A stretch of 64,000 bases of DNA from Planoprotostelium fungivorum (lineage: Eukaryota > Evosea > Variosea > Cavosteliida > Cavosteliaceae): positions 1 to 64,000 of the forward strand of contig MDYQ01000025.1 in assembly GCA_003024175.1 (NCBI GenBank). Direction: 5' to 3'. Every line of letters begins with the position of its first letter. Position 1 is the stretch's first letter. Below are positions 1 through 21,091 of this stretch, in pieces. The position numbers were made by a program, and so were the translations under genes. Below the pieces are notes generated by a model. That model searched no databases. It saw nothing but the letters and a program-made list of their open reading frames with translations, and was not told where the DNA came from.

Positions 1-889
1 GACGAGAAAAGGAATTGATTTAACGGTCTACAATTGTATTGTGTAATAAAAGGGGACTGTTCGAAGCCCATCCCAAGAAGAGGTCTCGAACTTATACCAT
101 CCAACTAATCCATCCTTGTGTATCCTTCATCCCACCATCAAGAGTGAGACAATCCATTTATAACAGGATGCAGGAGAAGTGACCATTGGAAAGACAGTGA
201 GAGTTAGAAGAGATTTGAGGGAAATTTTGTGACAAATTGCAGGTGAAAATTGCGCACGTGGCGCAGATCTGCAGTGATCAGCTGGACAACAATAATTCGG
301 TGTACAAAGAGGTGATTGGGCATCTACAAAAGTGTAGATGATTGAAGGACATCAGATCTCTGAGGGAATGGACTACTTTGAGATCAACAGAAAAGTCAAC
401 ATGAGAGGTTATCTTGCGACAGTGAAGAGGCAACGTGAGATGATGGAGTGACGGTTGTCAGTTCAACTTCAAGGGTAGCTCACAGAACAAGTTTGTCAGT
501 TCTCTCAGTGGAGGAGAGAGAAATTGTCTCCAGTTGGCGAAGATGTTGAAGAGGGGATCGAATGTGATCTTGTTGGATGAGCCGACAAACGATCTTGATG
601 TCGATGTGAGAGAGATTAGCTGGAGTTAAAGAGTTGACATTCGATGTAGGTGTTGAGATCTTTAGAAGAGGCACTGGGTGATTATCTGGGTTCGGCGGTC
701 ATCATCAGCCACGACCGTTGGTTTTTAGATCGAATGTGCACGCACATCATGGCCTTTGAGGGAGAGGGATACGTTCACTTCCACGATGGTAATAGGGGTA
801 ATACCCTATAGTGATTACATCGCAGAGAGGACGAAGCGATTGGGAGATGTGTCATCAAAGGGAAAATACAAGAGGATCGAAACCGCATA
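1..889 (+). CDS. EttA-like ABC-F ATPase, 3' part (partial at left edge)
   Basis: ABC-F proteins of the EttA group are soluble twin-ATPase proteins that bind the ribosomal E site and gate translation. From about 167 the exons read, in order, a segment ending in VKIAHVAQ, then [28 protein letters not shown], the ABC signature LSGGERN, Walker B plus D-loop [13 protein letters not shown], and the switch [11 protein letters not shown]. The C-terminus is [10 protein letters not shown], ending in TAA at 887-889. [14 protein letters not shown] and the end peptide are typical of bacterial EttA. At least four short introns interrupt it (about 196-240, 307-350, 421-462, 607-649). Near 790 the frame shifts across a small AT-rich inverted repeat; this needs a micro-intron or is a lesion. 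The Walker A exon of this ATPase half is not seen in bases 1-166, so it lies beyond a larger intron or is lost. Family is clear; whether the gene is intact is not. Confidence 0.75.
321..340 (+). repeat. Inverted CATCTACA/TGTAGATG repeat in EttA-like intron
   Basis: CATCTACA, AAAG, TGTAGATG forms a perfect 8-bp inverted repeat in the intron of the EttA-like gene. It resembles the TCTACAACG/CGTTGTAGA motif found in other introns, with a changed centre. Confidence 0.8.
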
Positions 890-1717
890 AAAACAGATGA
901 TCTACAATAGCAACAGAGTCATCGATGCATTCTCACCACGATACATTACACAGTGTATGGCCGCTATGATCTAATACATCACATCCTCGAAGAATTGTCA
1001 TCATCTCATCTCGCGAAATTCAAAATTTTCCCGAGTGTCCGTTCTGGTACAAAAATGAACGGGGCGAGCTGCGCGCCCTCCGGGCCAAAAATGAATTGGG
1101 AAAACTCGAAGAAACTAATGCCCCATAGCTATGTGGAGCGGGTGGCTTGGATCCCATTGCTTCTTTCGCACATCAAACCATCGACCGTCATCACCATACC
1201 GATGTGGAACGATGGATGATAGTGCAGATTACACACAAGTCTCTCATTGTATCTTGGTCTTCCAATCTACCTAGATCGCTGTCGCATCCACCTCGTCTTC
1301 TTTCGAATGTGTGGTGTCCTCTCGTCGTTTTCGTTGTATAAGTCGATTTATCGTCGACGAACGGGGGTGGTCAAAAGTGAGTCAGCAAGCTCGCTTTCGT
1401 CAGAACAGACGAGTATGCGGAACAGCTTCCACAGACATCTATGAAGCGGCCGATCGCAAGGTCGAGGCAGATGACTTTGACCTAACGTAAGGTGCATCAG
1501 AGGAAGGAACGGAGATAATAAGAGATGGAATGGAACATTGGACGACGTGGGCTCCATAATCCTATCCGATGCTGCGCAAGATAGGGCACTTTCCATCCAG
1601 ATTGGCACATCTTGTTGACATCTACAGACTCTCCTGTTTTCAAAAAAATATCGAGGTTGTACACAACGAGGGTGTGGCAGCGAATTGATAGGGTCACTTC
1701 TCACCCAGCAGAACGAT
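890..1717. other. Region with no confident gene; possible eroded coding remnant
   Basis: This 828-base stretch separates the EttA-like gene from the first receptor. A coding-looking segment on the + strand near 1030-1120 reads PFWYKNERGELRALRAKNEL, and a possible spliced 3' part around 1340-1470 ends in QTSMKRPIARSRQMTLT and a stop. I could not join these into a credible gene or recognise a family. The last ~100 bases before 1718 would serve as promoter/5' UTR of the receptor gene. Confidence 0.3.
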
Positions 1718-10357
<8,640 letters not shown>

Positions 10358-10540
10358 AACATTATCAGGGCACATATAAAAGAGTTTGTAGAACATGCCC
10401 AATACTGTGTTATACATGGTTACTGCCACGTCCATGCTCGCATACGCATTAGATCGAAACGGCTGGGCATTGGGAGTTGGAAAACGTTGGAATATTTAAA
10501 ACGGGAGATTGTATATGATACAGCGTATCATTCATCTTTT
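10358..10540. other. Convergent 3' intergenic between two receptor genes
   Basis: These 183 bases lie between the stop codons of two tail-to-tail receptor kinase genes. They are AT-richer than the flanks and must hold both 3' UTRs. No other structure was recognised. Confidence 0.5.
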
Positions 10541-13500
10541 TCAATAAGGTTCATCCAGAGATTTGATCGCAGCCACAATCTTCGTGAACGTCGGTCGCTC
10601 AACTGGATCAGGGTGGAACACATCCTCCAGCAGTTGCAAAAACTTGACATCGACTTCCACGGTGTCTGGTATCTGCATCTCATCAGACCGCCATCTCATC
10701 GTTATTTGCCTTCATCACCTGTTGCAACATCTTCTCATGGAGATGATCGTTTGCCACTCCAACCAAGAAATCAGTGGGGGACATGTTTGGAAAGGGTTGA
10801 TTCCTGAACAACATGAGAAAGATTCAGACGACCATGAAAAGGAAGGCTCACCCTGTGAAGACTTCGATGCAGAGGACACCCCAGGCCCACACGTCTGATT
10901 TCTCAGAGAACTTTCCTCTCAGAGATTCAGGTGCCTGTATTGTTCCATCAACGTAACTCAGGTTGAAAGACTCACCATCCATTTGATCGGCCCAACGTCG
11001 GTCTATTTTGTGTCAGAGAAGATGTGTCTGTATGGTCTCACCTTGCTCTGATGAACATCTGCTTCCACATCCAATATGCGGGATAATCCGAAATCTGATT
11101 CAGAGTGAGCGGAAGATGAAGGTCAGATCAAACGAAAACTCACCACTGACTTTCGGTAATAAATCTTCCGTTAACTATCAACTGATCAGACAAACCTACT
11201 TCTAGTTATCTCACCAATACATTTCTGGCGGCCAGATCCTTGTGTAAGACCTATCTTTGTGTGAGGATAAATCATCGATGCCTTTCAACTGACCCTCTCT
11301 TGAGCCAAATGTGCCATACCCTCTGCAACACCTTGGATGATAGTCATCCTCTTCATGATCGATAGATTCGGATTTCGATTGAGGTAGTCATCTAAACTAC
11401 CACCAGCCATGAACTCTGTGATACTTCAGTACAGATAGATCGTAGATGAAAGATGTGATGCGAAGTAACGAAATGTGAGATGAGATGCATCGATGTGAGA
11501 TGAGATGAGATGCATCAATGTGATGTGAGATGAGATGAAACTCACCAGTGATGAGAGCTAGAGGTCTGGCACAGAATCCCAAGAAAGATACGACCTTGAA
11601 CGATTTAGAAGATGAAACGCTGGATGTCGATCACGTTTGGATGCGGTTGCAATCGTTTCATCAACTCGACTTCGGACATGAAACTCTCGACGATCTCCAT
11701 GGATACCGTCTTGATCTGCTTCACTGTGTACGTTCGATCTTTCTTCTCTCATCTCTCTGACTCACTTGCGACAATCTTTCCTTGATAAGAAGCCATGTAA
11801 ACGACTCCGTATGCACCTTATTCCATATTCAATCTTTGCCAATTCATTCAAAGGACACACCTTCTCCGATCATCTTGATCAATTTTGCCTTCTCTTGGGA
11901 TAAGCTCTCCACCGTTCCCTGATCCAGCAGTCCCCTGCTCGATGACAACTGTAACGGAGTCACGATTTACATTCAACCCTCCCTCTCACTTGGTCTCTGT
12001 CAATGATACCATAAACTGTTCCCTCCTCCTGCAATTGGATGTTGTTCTCCTCTTCTCTCCTTCTCCTCCTGTTCTGTGTCACTTTTCCTTCCCACATAAA
12101 GATCTTCACCTCGATTGGACCGATCGATTGTACAACAAGAAGGCAACGATGACAACGAGAATGAGAGCAAGTATGACAGCACCTACAATGATGCCGATGA
12201 GTGCACCTCCTGATATGACATCCCTCGTTGTGACAATGTTATCAGATGGTGTTCCAGTCGATTGAACCTGAGTGAAGGTGGAAGATGATGTGATGGGAGG
12301 GACGTCTGATACGTCGAGGAGGGCGATGCCGTTGCGAGAGTACTCGCTCGAACTCGCAGATCTGAGATACTGCACCACGTAAGGGGCAGAACCTGTCACG
12401 TTAAGCACGCGATGATAAAAGATCGACTATATGTCACCTTGGTTTACATCCAAAGGAGAAGGAGGGGAGATGAGAAGATCGGTGATGACACTTCCAGATA
12501 AGAGGTTGAAGATAGAGATACGATTCATCGAGATGTTTGTCATCTGAGCTAAACTCTTGAGGAAGTTTGTCTCGTTGAAGAGAGAAACGTCTCCAACGAA
12601 ACGGATGCGAACTGAAACATTTCAATGGATTGAACGAAGAAGAGGTGAATGACTCACTCGTGGCATTCAAGGTAGAATCGGTGGAGCAAGAGATGGAGCA
12701 GAGATCGTAAGCTTTCCAATTGATCGGGCAGACGTAAGAATTGTGAGATAGATCACACGTCGTTAGTTGAGGGAGAGACAGGATGATGTCACCTAAGGTG
12801 AGATGAATATCATCTCCTCTCTTTCCTATTCTCACCGGTGACGTTGTTGTGGGATGCATTCAAATAAGTTAAGGAGTTCATCGCGTTGAAAGATGAACCG
12901 ATGGTTCCGTTCAGTTGGTTGTCACTCAGATCGAGATATTGTAGGTGTGAGCTGATACCGATAGAAGAGATGTCTCCCGTCAATGCATTATGAGATACAT
13001 CCATGATCTATCGATAACAGTCAAAACTTATCTCGTTGTAGATGATATCACCTGTAAGACAGGAAAAGAAGGAAGGAGCGATGCACCACTCGATATCTGA
13101 TTGTAAGATGCATTGAGAACGATAAGAGAGCTCATATTGTTCAACAATTCTAATCCACCCGTGTATCGGTTTCCATCGATGAGAAGAACCTGTACATCGT
13201 CAATCGTAAATTCACATCGATTCGTTTCACCTGCAGAGAGGACATATTCTGATAGAGAGACAAATCAACCGACGATGAGAGAGCGTTATCGCTGAGATAG
13301 AGTCTCCTGAGTGATGGGAGGTCTGTTTGAGACGAAGAGAAAGATGTGATCTGATTGCCGATCATCGTTGCAAATTCCAGCCGTGATAAACCGTTGAATG
13401 ACTATCTCTCGTTAACGTCACAGGATGAAGAGAATTCCTACCGGAGGAAGACTACCAGACAGCTGACAGTAATTCACGTCTAACGTGACGAGGGAGGAAC

Positions 13501-16500
13501 TCATCGATGTGAAATTGACTCCCGCTAGATCCATCGCGTTATAAGATACATTCAAATGTTGTAGATTTGACATTCCATTAAGAGAAGACAAGTTTCCACG
13601 GATCTGATTCGTGTCATCCATCGTCACTCTATACTTCTCACCGAATTACTGCTGACATCCAAATCGATCAACGAACGTACGTTCAACAATCCATTGATGC
13701 TTCCGTTCAGCGCATTGTGTGATAAGTCCAGATGAACGAGTGACGTGAGATTAACCAAATTTGGTACATCTCCGTAGATGGAATTGTAGCTTAAATCGAG
13801 AGAAGACAGTTGAGAGAGGAGTGAAAAGTTCGAAGGGATGGCACTGTTGAGGGAGTTGAAAGAGGCATTCAATGATGTCAATGAAGTGAGTTGAGTGAGA
13901 GGTTTGATGTCACCACTGAAACCATTACGATCCAGTCTGAGAGTCTGTGAAGAGTTAAATCGTTCAACTCGATCTCATCTTTACGATTTGATATAGGGGA
14001 TGAATGATGGTGGATGAGGTATCGATGTACGTGGATATATCGATGAGATGATGTCACCTGTAATTGATTGATGGAAGAGAATGCAGTGATCGATCCCGTG
14101 TAGTTGTTTCCAGACACATCGAGATGGGTTAGATTCGATGGCATCGATCGAAACACGGATGAATTGGTGAACAGATTATCGTTGATGAACAAGGCTTGCA
14201 GTGAGTCCATCGATGAGTAAGGTATGGCCACTCGATCTGTGAGCTGAAGAAATCACATCAGCATCATCGATGTCGATACGCTTCCGTCCTCGTTGCACAG
14301 ATAGAATGATCTCACCAGATTGTGACTCAGATCTAAATATAGGAGATTGGGTGGATAAGTGGATAGTGTTACAGGTGAAGTTTTCAATGCGTTGCCCTTC
14401 AGCGAAAGAAATTTGAGGCTGTCCTGAGCTTGGGTGAAGACTGATGGGCTCAGTCCGGGCATCTTGTTATCTTCGATGATCATGATGTCGACCAAGGGCA
14501 CATAATTGGCTATCATCACGACGTTATTGCTACTGATGGCCGTGGGAATTACATTGTTCGAAAAGATGTACTGAGATGCGGTAGCTGCACAGCGGATGAG
14601 ATGAAATCGACGATTTGACTCACAATCGATATCGAGGAAGACGAGTTGATGATTCCAAGTGGAACTCATCGTATTGTAGATGAAGGTATAACTCGATGAA
14701 TTCTTGTGATTGCCCATATTCATCTCGGAGTAATGCATTCCTAATGAATCCTGATGGAACGTATCAGAATTACAAACGTAACATTCATAATCGAAAGTAT
14801 AAATCACGTGAGATGAAAATGAATGCGACGAAAACAATGAAAAAAGAACGTGAATCTCACTGTGGTTGCGATGTACAGATCGGAGAAAGTGTTTCCTGAT
14901 ACGAAAACGTAATCGGCCTGATCTAATATGACAGTCTGACTTGGAGGGTGTCCAGAGAAAGAGGAGTTCGTGAGTCTATATCTGGATCTGGATGAGAAGG
15001 CTGAACCATAAGTGGCAGAATTAGAACGGAAGACACAGTTGTCGATGGTGAAGAGGTTCTAAAGATAGATCAGGGGTCACACATCGACCACGACTCACGG
15101 TATCGAGGTTGGCGTTGTCCAGAATGATGGCACCACCTGGTTCAACGATCAATCGTCACATCGAGATCGACATCCCGTTCACCTTGTGAACTACCTCCGG
15201 TGATGGTGTTGAATTCGAATCGACAGTTGTAGATGCCCGAGCCGGGCAAGAACGATTCAATGATGATGGCACCTGCACCGGTTGCGGCGATGTTTGAATA
15301 GAAGACGCTGTTGTTGAATACCACCAACGTGTTTCCTTCGGTGGCGTCCAGTCTGACCATACCTCCCCATATCAGTACTCTTTCACAATCATCTCTTCAC
15401 CTCCAAGGGAAGTGGCCGAGTTGTAGACACCGGTCACGTTATCCAATAGGAGAGAATAGATCGTGTCTTCTATGTAGAGACCTCCACACGGTCCGTTGTT
15501 GTAAGACACGTCTGAATCCAAGATGGACATCGAATCGATTGTACTCCCCACCACCGTCATCGCACCTGTTCCAATTAGCTCCCTCTCTATTCCATCTCTC
15601 TTGAACACCTCCGATCGTGTGGCTCTGCGTTGTGATGGCCGAGTTGAACTGCAGGGTGGACCTTCTGATGATGACAGAACCAACGGTGGCGGAGTTGAAC
15701 ATGATGGGAGTCAATTGGTTCTGAAGCGCTACGACGTTATCGATGAGAACGTTGCGAACGTCGGCCTCGCCGTAAGTGAACATGACGGAGATGAAGGCCG
15801 CATCAGATCCCATGAGACAGTTTCGTGCGATGGAGTTGGTGATGGTGAGGTTGCCGTGTGTGCCGCTGATCATGATGAGAGCGGACGACACGGGAAGGAT
15901 CCCGATGTAGCTCCCGACGATGGGTAGACCCTGCGAGAATGTGATACCGTCCAGGACGATGTTGTCGATGGAGGAGTACCAATCGAAGTAGATGAGACTG
16001 AAACCGGTGCTGGTGGAGAACTGGCTGTTGGTGATGATGAATCTGGAAATGACTCCTTCGGAGACTTTGACGATACCGTAGTTGACTGGGAGGATGAGTG
16101 ATTGATCGTGTCTGATGGTGACTCACCGATGGCATCGATGAAAGATGAACCGTTGATGGAGAAGAGGTCGCAATTTGATCTCAAGTCGATGAAACCCGAG
16201 AGAGAAACGGTGTGAATGGAATTCAACGTGACGTTATTGATGATGATGTGAGCCTGCGAGTCGATGTATTCCACGCTGAAGAGAGTGAGAGAAGGTTCCG
16301 AATTGAGGAATTGAGTATTGGTCAGGGAGACGTTCTTGGTTCCAGTCTGTATGACCACGTTCCCCGCTGAAGAGAAGATCAATCAATCACAGTGAAATCA
16401 GATGAATGTACCTCCGTTTGTGTTATATATGGATTCGAAGGTGCATTGATTGATGGAAACAGAGGTGATGTTAGTAGTTAGGAGGGAGGAGCCATCATAC

Positions 16501-16981
16501 ACTGAAGAGAAGGTGCATGAAGAGAGATTGAAAGCCCCGCCACTGGTCACCGAGATCATCGGCCCCTGTGAACTGCCCTCGAAGTTGATGTCTGTGTGGT
16601 GTCATCGCCGATGATTATGAGACGTATAAAATTCAAGCTGCCAGACAAACAATGGATTACCCGTGAAGGTCACGCTGCCAATGTTTGAGAAAGAGAAGCG
16701 AGGAGTATTGAAGGTGCTGCTGCCATCGCCCGAAAAGAACAAATTTACGAGAGGAAAGTTTGAGATGGACAGAGACTGATTGGTGTATACCGATTCGGAG
16801 CTCAGATCGAAATACACGTCGCCCGATGAGACACCAGATAAAGTCGAATCGACGACTGAAGATGTCTCAGATGTTTGTTAAACGAAAGGTGAGACACACC
16901 GGCTTGTATGTTACCATTGAGAGGAAGCAGAACAGCTGATACGGTTAGAAAGAGGGTCAGGAGCAGTGCGGCTCTCTTCAT
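10541..16981 (-). CDS. Receptor tyrosine-kinase-like protein with beta-helix-like and LRR ectodomain
   Basis: Minus-strand gene of many exons. The ATG at 16979-16981 begins a signal peptide (MKRAALLLTLFLTVSAVLL). The N-terminal ectodomain (16850-14900) is built of imperfect repeats rich in N, S, I and V (for example VTLNSIHTVSLSGFIDL) that look like a right-handed parallel beta-helix. LRRs follow (14500-12430; LTHLDVSGNNYTGSI, LSSLDLSYNSIYGDVPNL). A TM helix lies at about 12230-12150 (IIVGAVILALILVVIVAFLL). The kinase (about 11900-10541) has GEGAYGVVYMASY, VKQIK, the catalytic loop HKDLAARN, SDFGLSRIL, APESLRGKFSEKSDVWAWGV and a DPVERPTF end. The stop TGA reads at 10541-10543. The catalytic loop has Lys for the usual Arg of HRD. 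An internal intron (about 11440-11545) holds GATGAGAT-type repeats. It sits between two other receptor kinases; the ligand is unknown. Confidence 0.8.
11440..11545 (-). repeat. GATGAGAT/GATGCATC repeats in receptor-2 kinase intron
   Basis: The + strand reads alternating GATGTGAGATGAGAT and GATGCATC(A/G)ATGTGA words over about 90 bases. The stretch lies between kinase exons ending ALIT and starting EFMAGGSLDDYL. Confidence 0.7.
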
Positions 16982-17471
16982 CTTGGTCCAGGCAGTTATC
17001 TTACCATTCACGTCGTAGGTCTGCCAAGTCAGGAATGTCACAGAACTACCTTTGTGTCATTTTGAGAAGCCAACAGCTCAACTAAGCGCGGTTTCGAGGG
17101 TGTCGGGCTTAGAGAAAGCTGTCGTGACTTATTCCTTAGAGTCGCAGACGAGCGTTTCTCGTTCATTGTCGTTCTGCGACGATACTCTTCTTCAAAACTT
17201 TCAACTGAGTGAAGAGAGACGCACGTTGACGACATCGTCAGGTTCTGGACACAACTGTGTCTAGATCCAGCGGGACACCTTATCGTCTCAGTGGAGAAGG
17301 TAAGAATATGTTTGTTTTGGTTCGTTTTATTTAAATAAAGCAAATTGTGTGATCTATTCTTCTCACTCAGCTGGTCCCGTTCTATGTCAGAAGCTGACGG
17401 GTTCAATTATTCATTCTAATCACAGGGCGCAGTGGGAGTTGTCGGCATCACCAGAAGAACGGTAACAGGGC
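16982..17471. promoter_or_regulatory. Shared divergent promoter region of receptors 2 and 3
   Basis: These 490 bases separate the start codons of two divergently read receptor kinase genes, so both promoters must lie here. Short inverted arms GTCGCAGA and TCTGCGAC occur around 17142-17182, and an AT-rich tract TTTTATTTAAATAAAG lies near 17325-17340. Open frames occur on both strands but carry no recognisable domain. I see no separate gene. Confidence 0.4.
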
Positions 17472-20400
17472 ATGAGCGGACGTCTATTGTATTGGAATGT
17501 ATTTCTATCAATCTTACTCATAACTTCGGCACAGAATGTGAGTTGATTGATGTGATTGTGCATTGAAACTCGAAAGATATCCATCTCGATCGGAGGACGA
17601 GAGTATGTCGCTGTCCAAAATGGTGAAACGGGACCCGGATTTATAGGCAGTTGCCATCAACCGCCCACATTTTCGTTTGAAGATGATTCACTGTCCATCA
17701 CAATGGAAAGTCTGAACAGCACGTCTTACGCAGAATTGTTCGTCTGCGAAGGATCCGAAAATTTGGTCACCATCGACAGCAACATGTCGAACACCACCCT
17801 GAATGCAACCATTACCTGCCAGACGACAATATCTGATATCACTCTAGCCCTTCTCATTCGATCTGGAAGTACTTTCTTTACTCTCAGTCTCATCAAGAGG
17901 TATGAAATCACATCATCTGAGCACTAACATCCTCGTGAACGCATCAATTGAACTGAGGGCAACCAGCTGTATGAGGTGTGACAACAACTGTAGTCACCCT
18001 AATGGAGAGTGCATCGATCGGAGGTGCCACTGTGGCGATGATTACCTCGGTCTGGACTGCTCATACCTCTTTCAACTTCCATCAGTAGTCTGTCCCACAC
18101 AACGATTCGACGTCGTTTTCGGTAGACCTAATCCAAATCCTCTGTGAGATGATCTCAATATGCTTGATCTGATGAAACGAAAATAGAGACTGGTACGGCT
18201 ATTGGGAGGACGGTTTTCAGCCCGTGATTTACGGAGAGTACAATGGTATCTATTGCGCTGGCAATCGTGACTTTTCATACTTTGGTGATGACGGAGTCCG
18301 ACCTCAAGTGGGTAGAATATAAACCATCTCATCAAATGAACAACACACGACGATAAAAAGGCCATGATATCGCATGAATAGAATGATATACACCTTTCAT
18401 CAACTGACACGGCATCGATCTCTGACGGTGATCAGAGAGTTACGTTTCACCAACAGATGGAGTATCCATCGAATAGCACCTGGCTCTATTTTTTTAACGA
18501 CACGTGTACCTTCCTCGTTCAGAGACGTCTACAAGTCCTTCCTCCATCTGATCCAAGGTGTTCATGTCTCACCCACATCATCATCATCACACTACCATCA
18601 CATCACCGTCATCATACACAGAGGTCATCATCCCTCAACACAGCATCTCCATCTCATCATCACGAACCTCCTGACTCATCATCAGGTGTCAACCCGTCAA
18701 ATCACCAGACGCCTGTCCGTTTCCGTGGCAACGGACAGTGCATCTGTCCGGGCGACGGTCTGTCTTGCTACTGCGAATGCGATCCCGGCTTCTTTTCCTC
18801 CAATTGCGGCTACGGTTGTGCTGGTGTCACCGCCGTCAACACATTCGGAGGTGTGTCCTAATCGATGTCACACCACTGACTCCCGCAGGAATGATCTCGT
18901 CCAACACTGCACCCAACAAGTACATTCCAGACATGAACTGTACGTGGATCATCTACACGAAGGCAGATGCGAAGGTGGGAACTCTATTCACCTTCCAACT
19001 GTTCGATTTCATCTCATCGGCTGATACGGTGGTGATGTCATGGCGGGACGAGAACGACACATTGCAGACGAGAAGGATGGGAAGTGATCTGACGGCCAGT
19101 GTGAGTGAACTCGTGTGAATCTTTTATCGATGTTAAGTCAGACGATCACACCATTTGTGTTGAATATCAACCGAATCGTCGTGCATTTCGTGACGGATGC
19201 ATACCGAGAAGGCACTGGATTCTCTTTCACTTTCCTCTCTCAAGGTGAAGAGATTGTCATCCCACCGTTGATGATGTGCAGACTGTCCTTCTGGTTCTTA
19301 TGTATCCAATTACACTTGTCTTCCCTGCCCTACCAACACATTCTCTATCGGTCCCAGTGTCTCGAATTGTACGGTCTGTCCTGACCCACTGCCCAAATCA
19401 AAGAACTTGACGGACGCCGGTGACACGCACTACGTCTCGAGTTGTAGATGCTGATGAGAGGATAGATACGGAAATGATCAGGCAGTGCATCGTTCACTCA
19501 AATTCATTGGGTGGTGGCGCCTTATCGGGTGAGTCGAAGTATGTGTAGAAAACTGAAGAATCGATCAGGAATCATATTGAGTGTCTGCTTCGTTGTATTC
19601 TTCTGTCTCGCCTCACTTCTCTTCTTCGTATACAAGAGAAACTTGCACCGGTACTCACAATACCAACTGGTGAAAGTGAAGAACATATTGATCGAGGACG
19701 TCTCCTTCGGTGATGTCATCGGATCCGGCTCTTCAGGTGTCGTACGGTCTGGTAAATGGTGATTCGAAACGATCACTATTGGAATATCACTGATCTCCAT
19801 AGGAATTCTACGGATATCGCCATCAAATATGCCACACCGGGGCACTTGGCGTACTGGCAGGAGGAGATCAGAATCACACAGCCAGTAGATCCTTCACTGT
19901 ACGATTCTGAACGAACGATCGCAGGAAACTGAATCACCCCAATGTCATACGTCTGTTGGGTCTACACTACGCCAAAGATAACCTATACATGGTATTTATC
20001 TTTCCATTTTATTTTTGAGTGATTTATATTCTTCTTCAGTGCATGCAGTTGGCAGAGAAAGGACCGTTGGACGAGTATCTGAGAATCAACCGAGAGAGAT
20101 TGGAAGAAGCGGATCTGTTCGCCATCACCCACGAGACGGTGAGAAGAAATCCACTCTCCATTTCTCACCTTCACAGCTGCAAGGCTTGAATTACATTCAC
20201 TCCGTGAACATCATCCACAGGTGAGCATCGAAAGACATCACGTCCATCTGAGAAGACATCATCAGAGACATCGCGGCACACAACCTACTGGTCGACGCCG
20301 GAGGCCACGTGAAGGTGACTCATCTACAACGCGTCGTCTCATTTCAGATAGATATCTGATTTCGGGCTCTCTGGTGAAGTGAAGGAAGAGAGAGTGAAAT

Positions 20401-21012
20401 CGAGACCGAGAGAGGTTCCCTATCGTTGGTGTGCACCAGAGGTTCTCTTACATTCTGAAGACACATCACAACCTTCAGACATGTGGTCGTGAGTTACACA
20501 AACGTCCTTATTTATAATCTGAACGTGTGTAGTTTCGGCGTGTGTCTGTGGGAGATATGGATTTATGGACAAGGTGAGTCCATCGTGTTCGGTCCTTGTT
20601 GATGAGAGCAGTTCCGTATGATGGGATGTCGAACAATGGTGTGGTAGAGATGGTGAAGGCCGGATACACCATGAGTGAGTCATCGGGACGATGGAGAGCT
20701 GATGACGTCACAGGGGAAATTCAAGATGCACCGCCCGTCGTCAATGATGTGATGGGGCAGTGCTGGAAATTCGATCCGAGAGAGAGACCACCGGCCTCGT
20801 CTCTTCAGAACATCTTTGCCGATTTGAACCCTCTTCATTCATCTCAGAAGAACATGCCATCACGGGTTACAATCGACGAGAGCACCTTCTCGGCTGACGT
20901 CCCAGTGGAGGGTATATACGTAGGACAAGTCAGTGTAGCGGAAGGAGTGTATGATGATGAGGTGAACGCGGACATCGGGCTGTATGTCTACGCTCATCAG
21001 AACCAAGGGTAA
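17472..21012 (+). CDS. Receptor tyrosine-kinase-like protein with EGF-like and CUB-like domains
   Basis: The ATG at 17472 opens a signal peptide (LLYWNVFLSILLITSAQ). The ectodomain has an N-terminal beta-rich part (17575-17900), an EGF-like module (CNNCSHPNGECIDRRCHCG, about 17980-18070), further Cys-rich segments (18720-18860; CICPGDG, CYCECDPGFF) and a CUB-like segment (YIPDMNCTWIIYTKADAK onward, 18900-19250). A TM helix (SVCFVVFFCLASLLFFVY) lies at about 19570-19640. The kinase (19690-20830) shows GSGSSGVVRSG, DIAIKYA, HRDIAAHN, SDFGLSGEV, VPYRWCAPEV and SDMWSFGVCLWEIW, so all key catalytic motifs are present. The tail carries several Tyr near acidic residues. The stop is TAA at 21010-21012. 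An intron in the kinase contains ATCTACAACG (20322). Ligand unknown. A role in sensing prey or wall material would be inference from its neighbours. Confidence 0.8.
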
Positions 21013-21091
21013 AGAAAATAAAATAAATGAATCGAAATTATTTTCACCCAACCGGAGATCATTTGAACATTGGGCCGATCACGAGCAAGTG

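Noticed and set aside
17038-17406. A 122-codon minus-strand frame in the receptor 2/3 promoter region
   Set aside because: No domain, low-complexity composition, and it lies upstream of a well-supported signal-peptide start at 16981.
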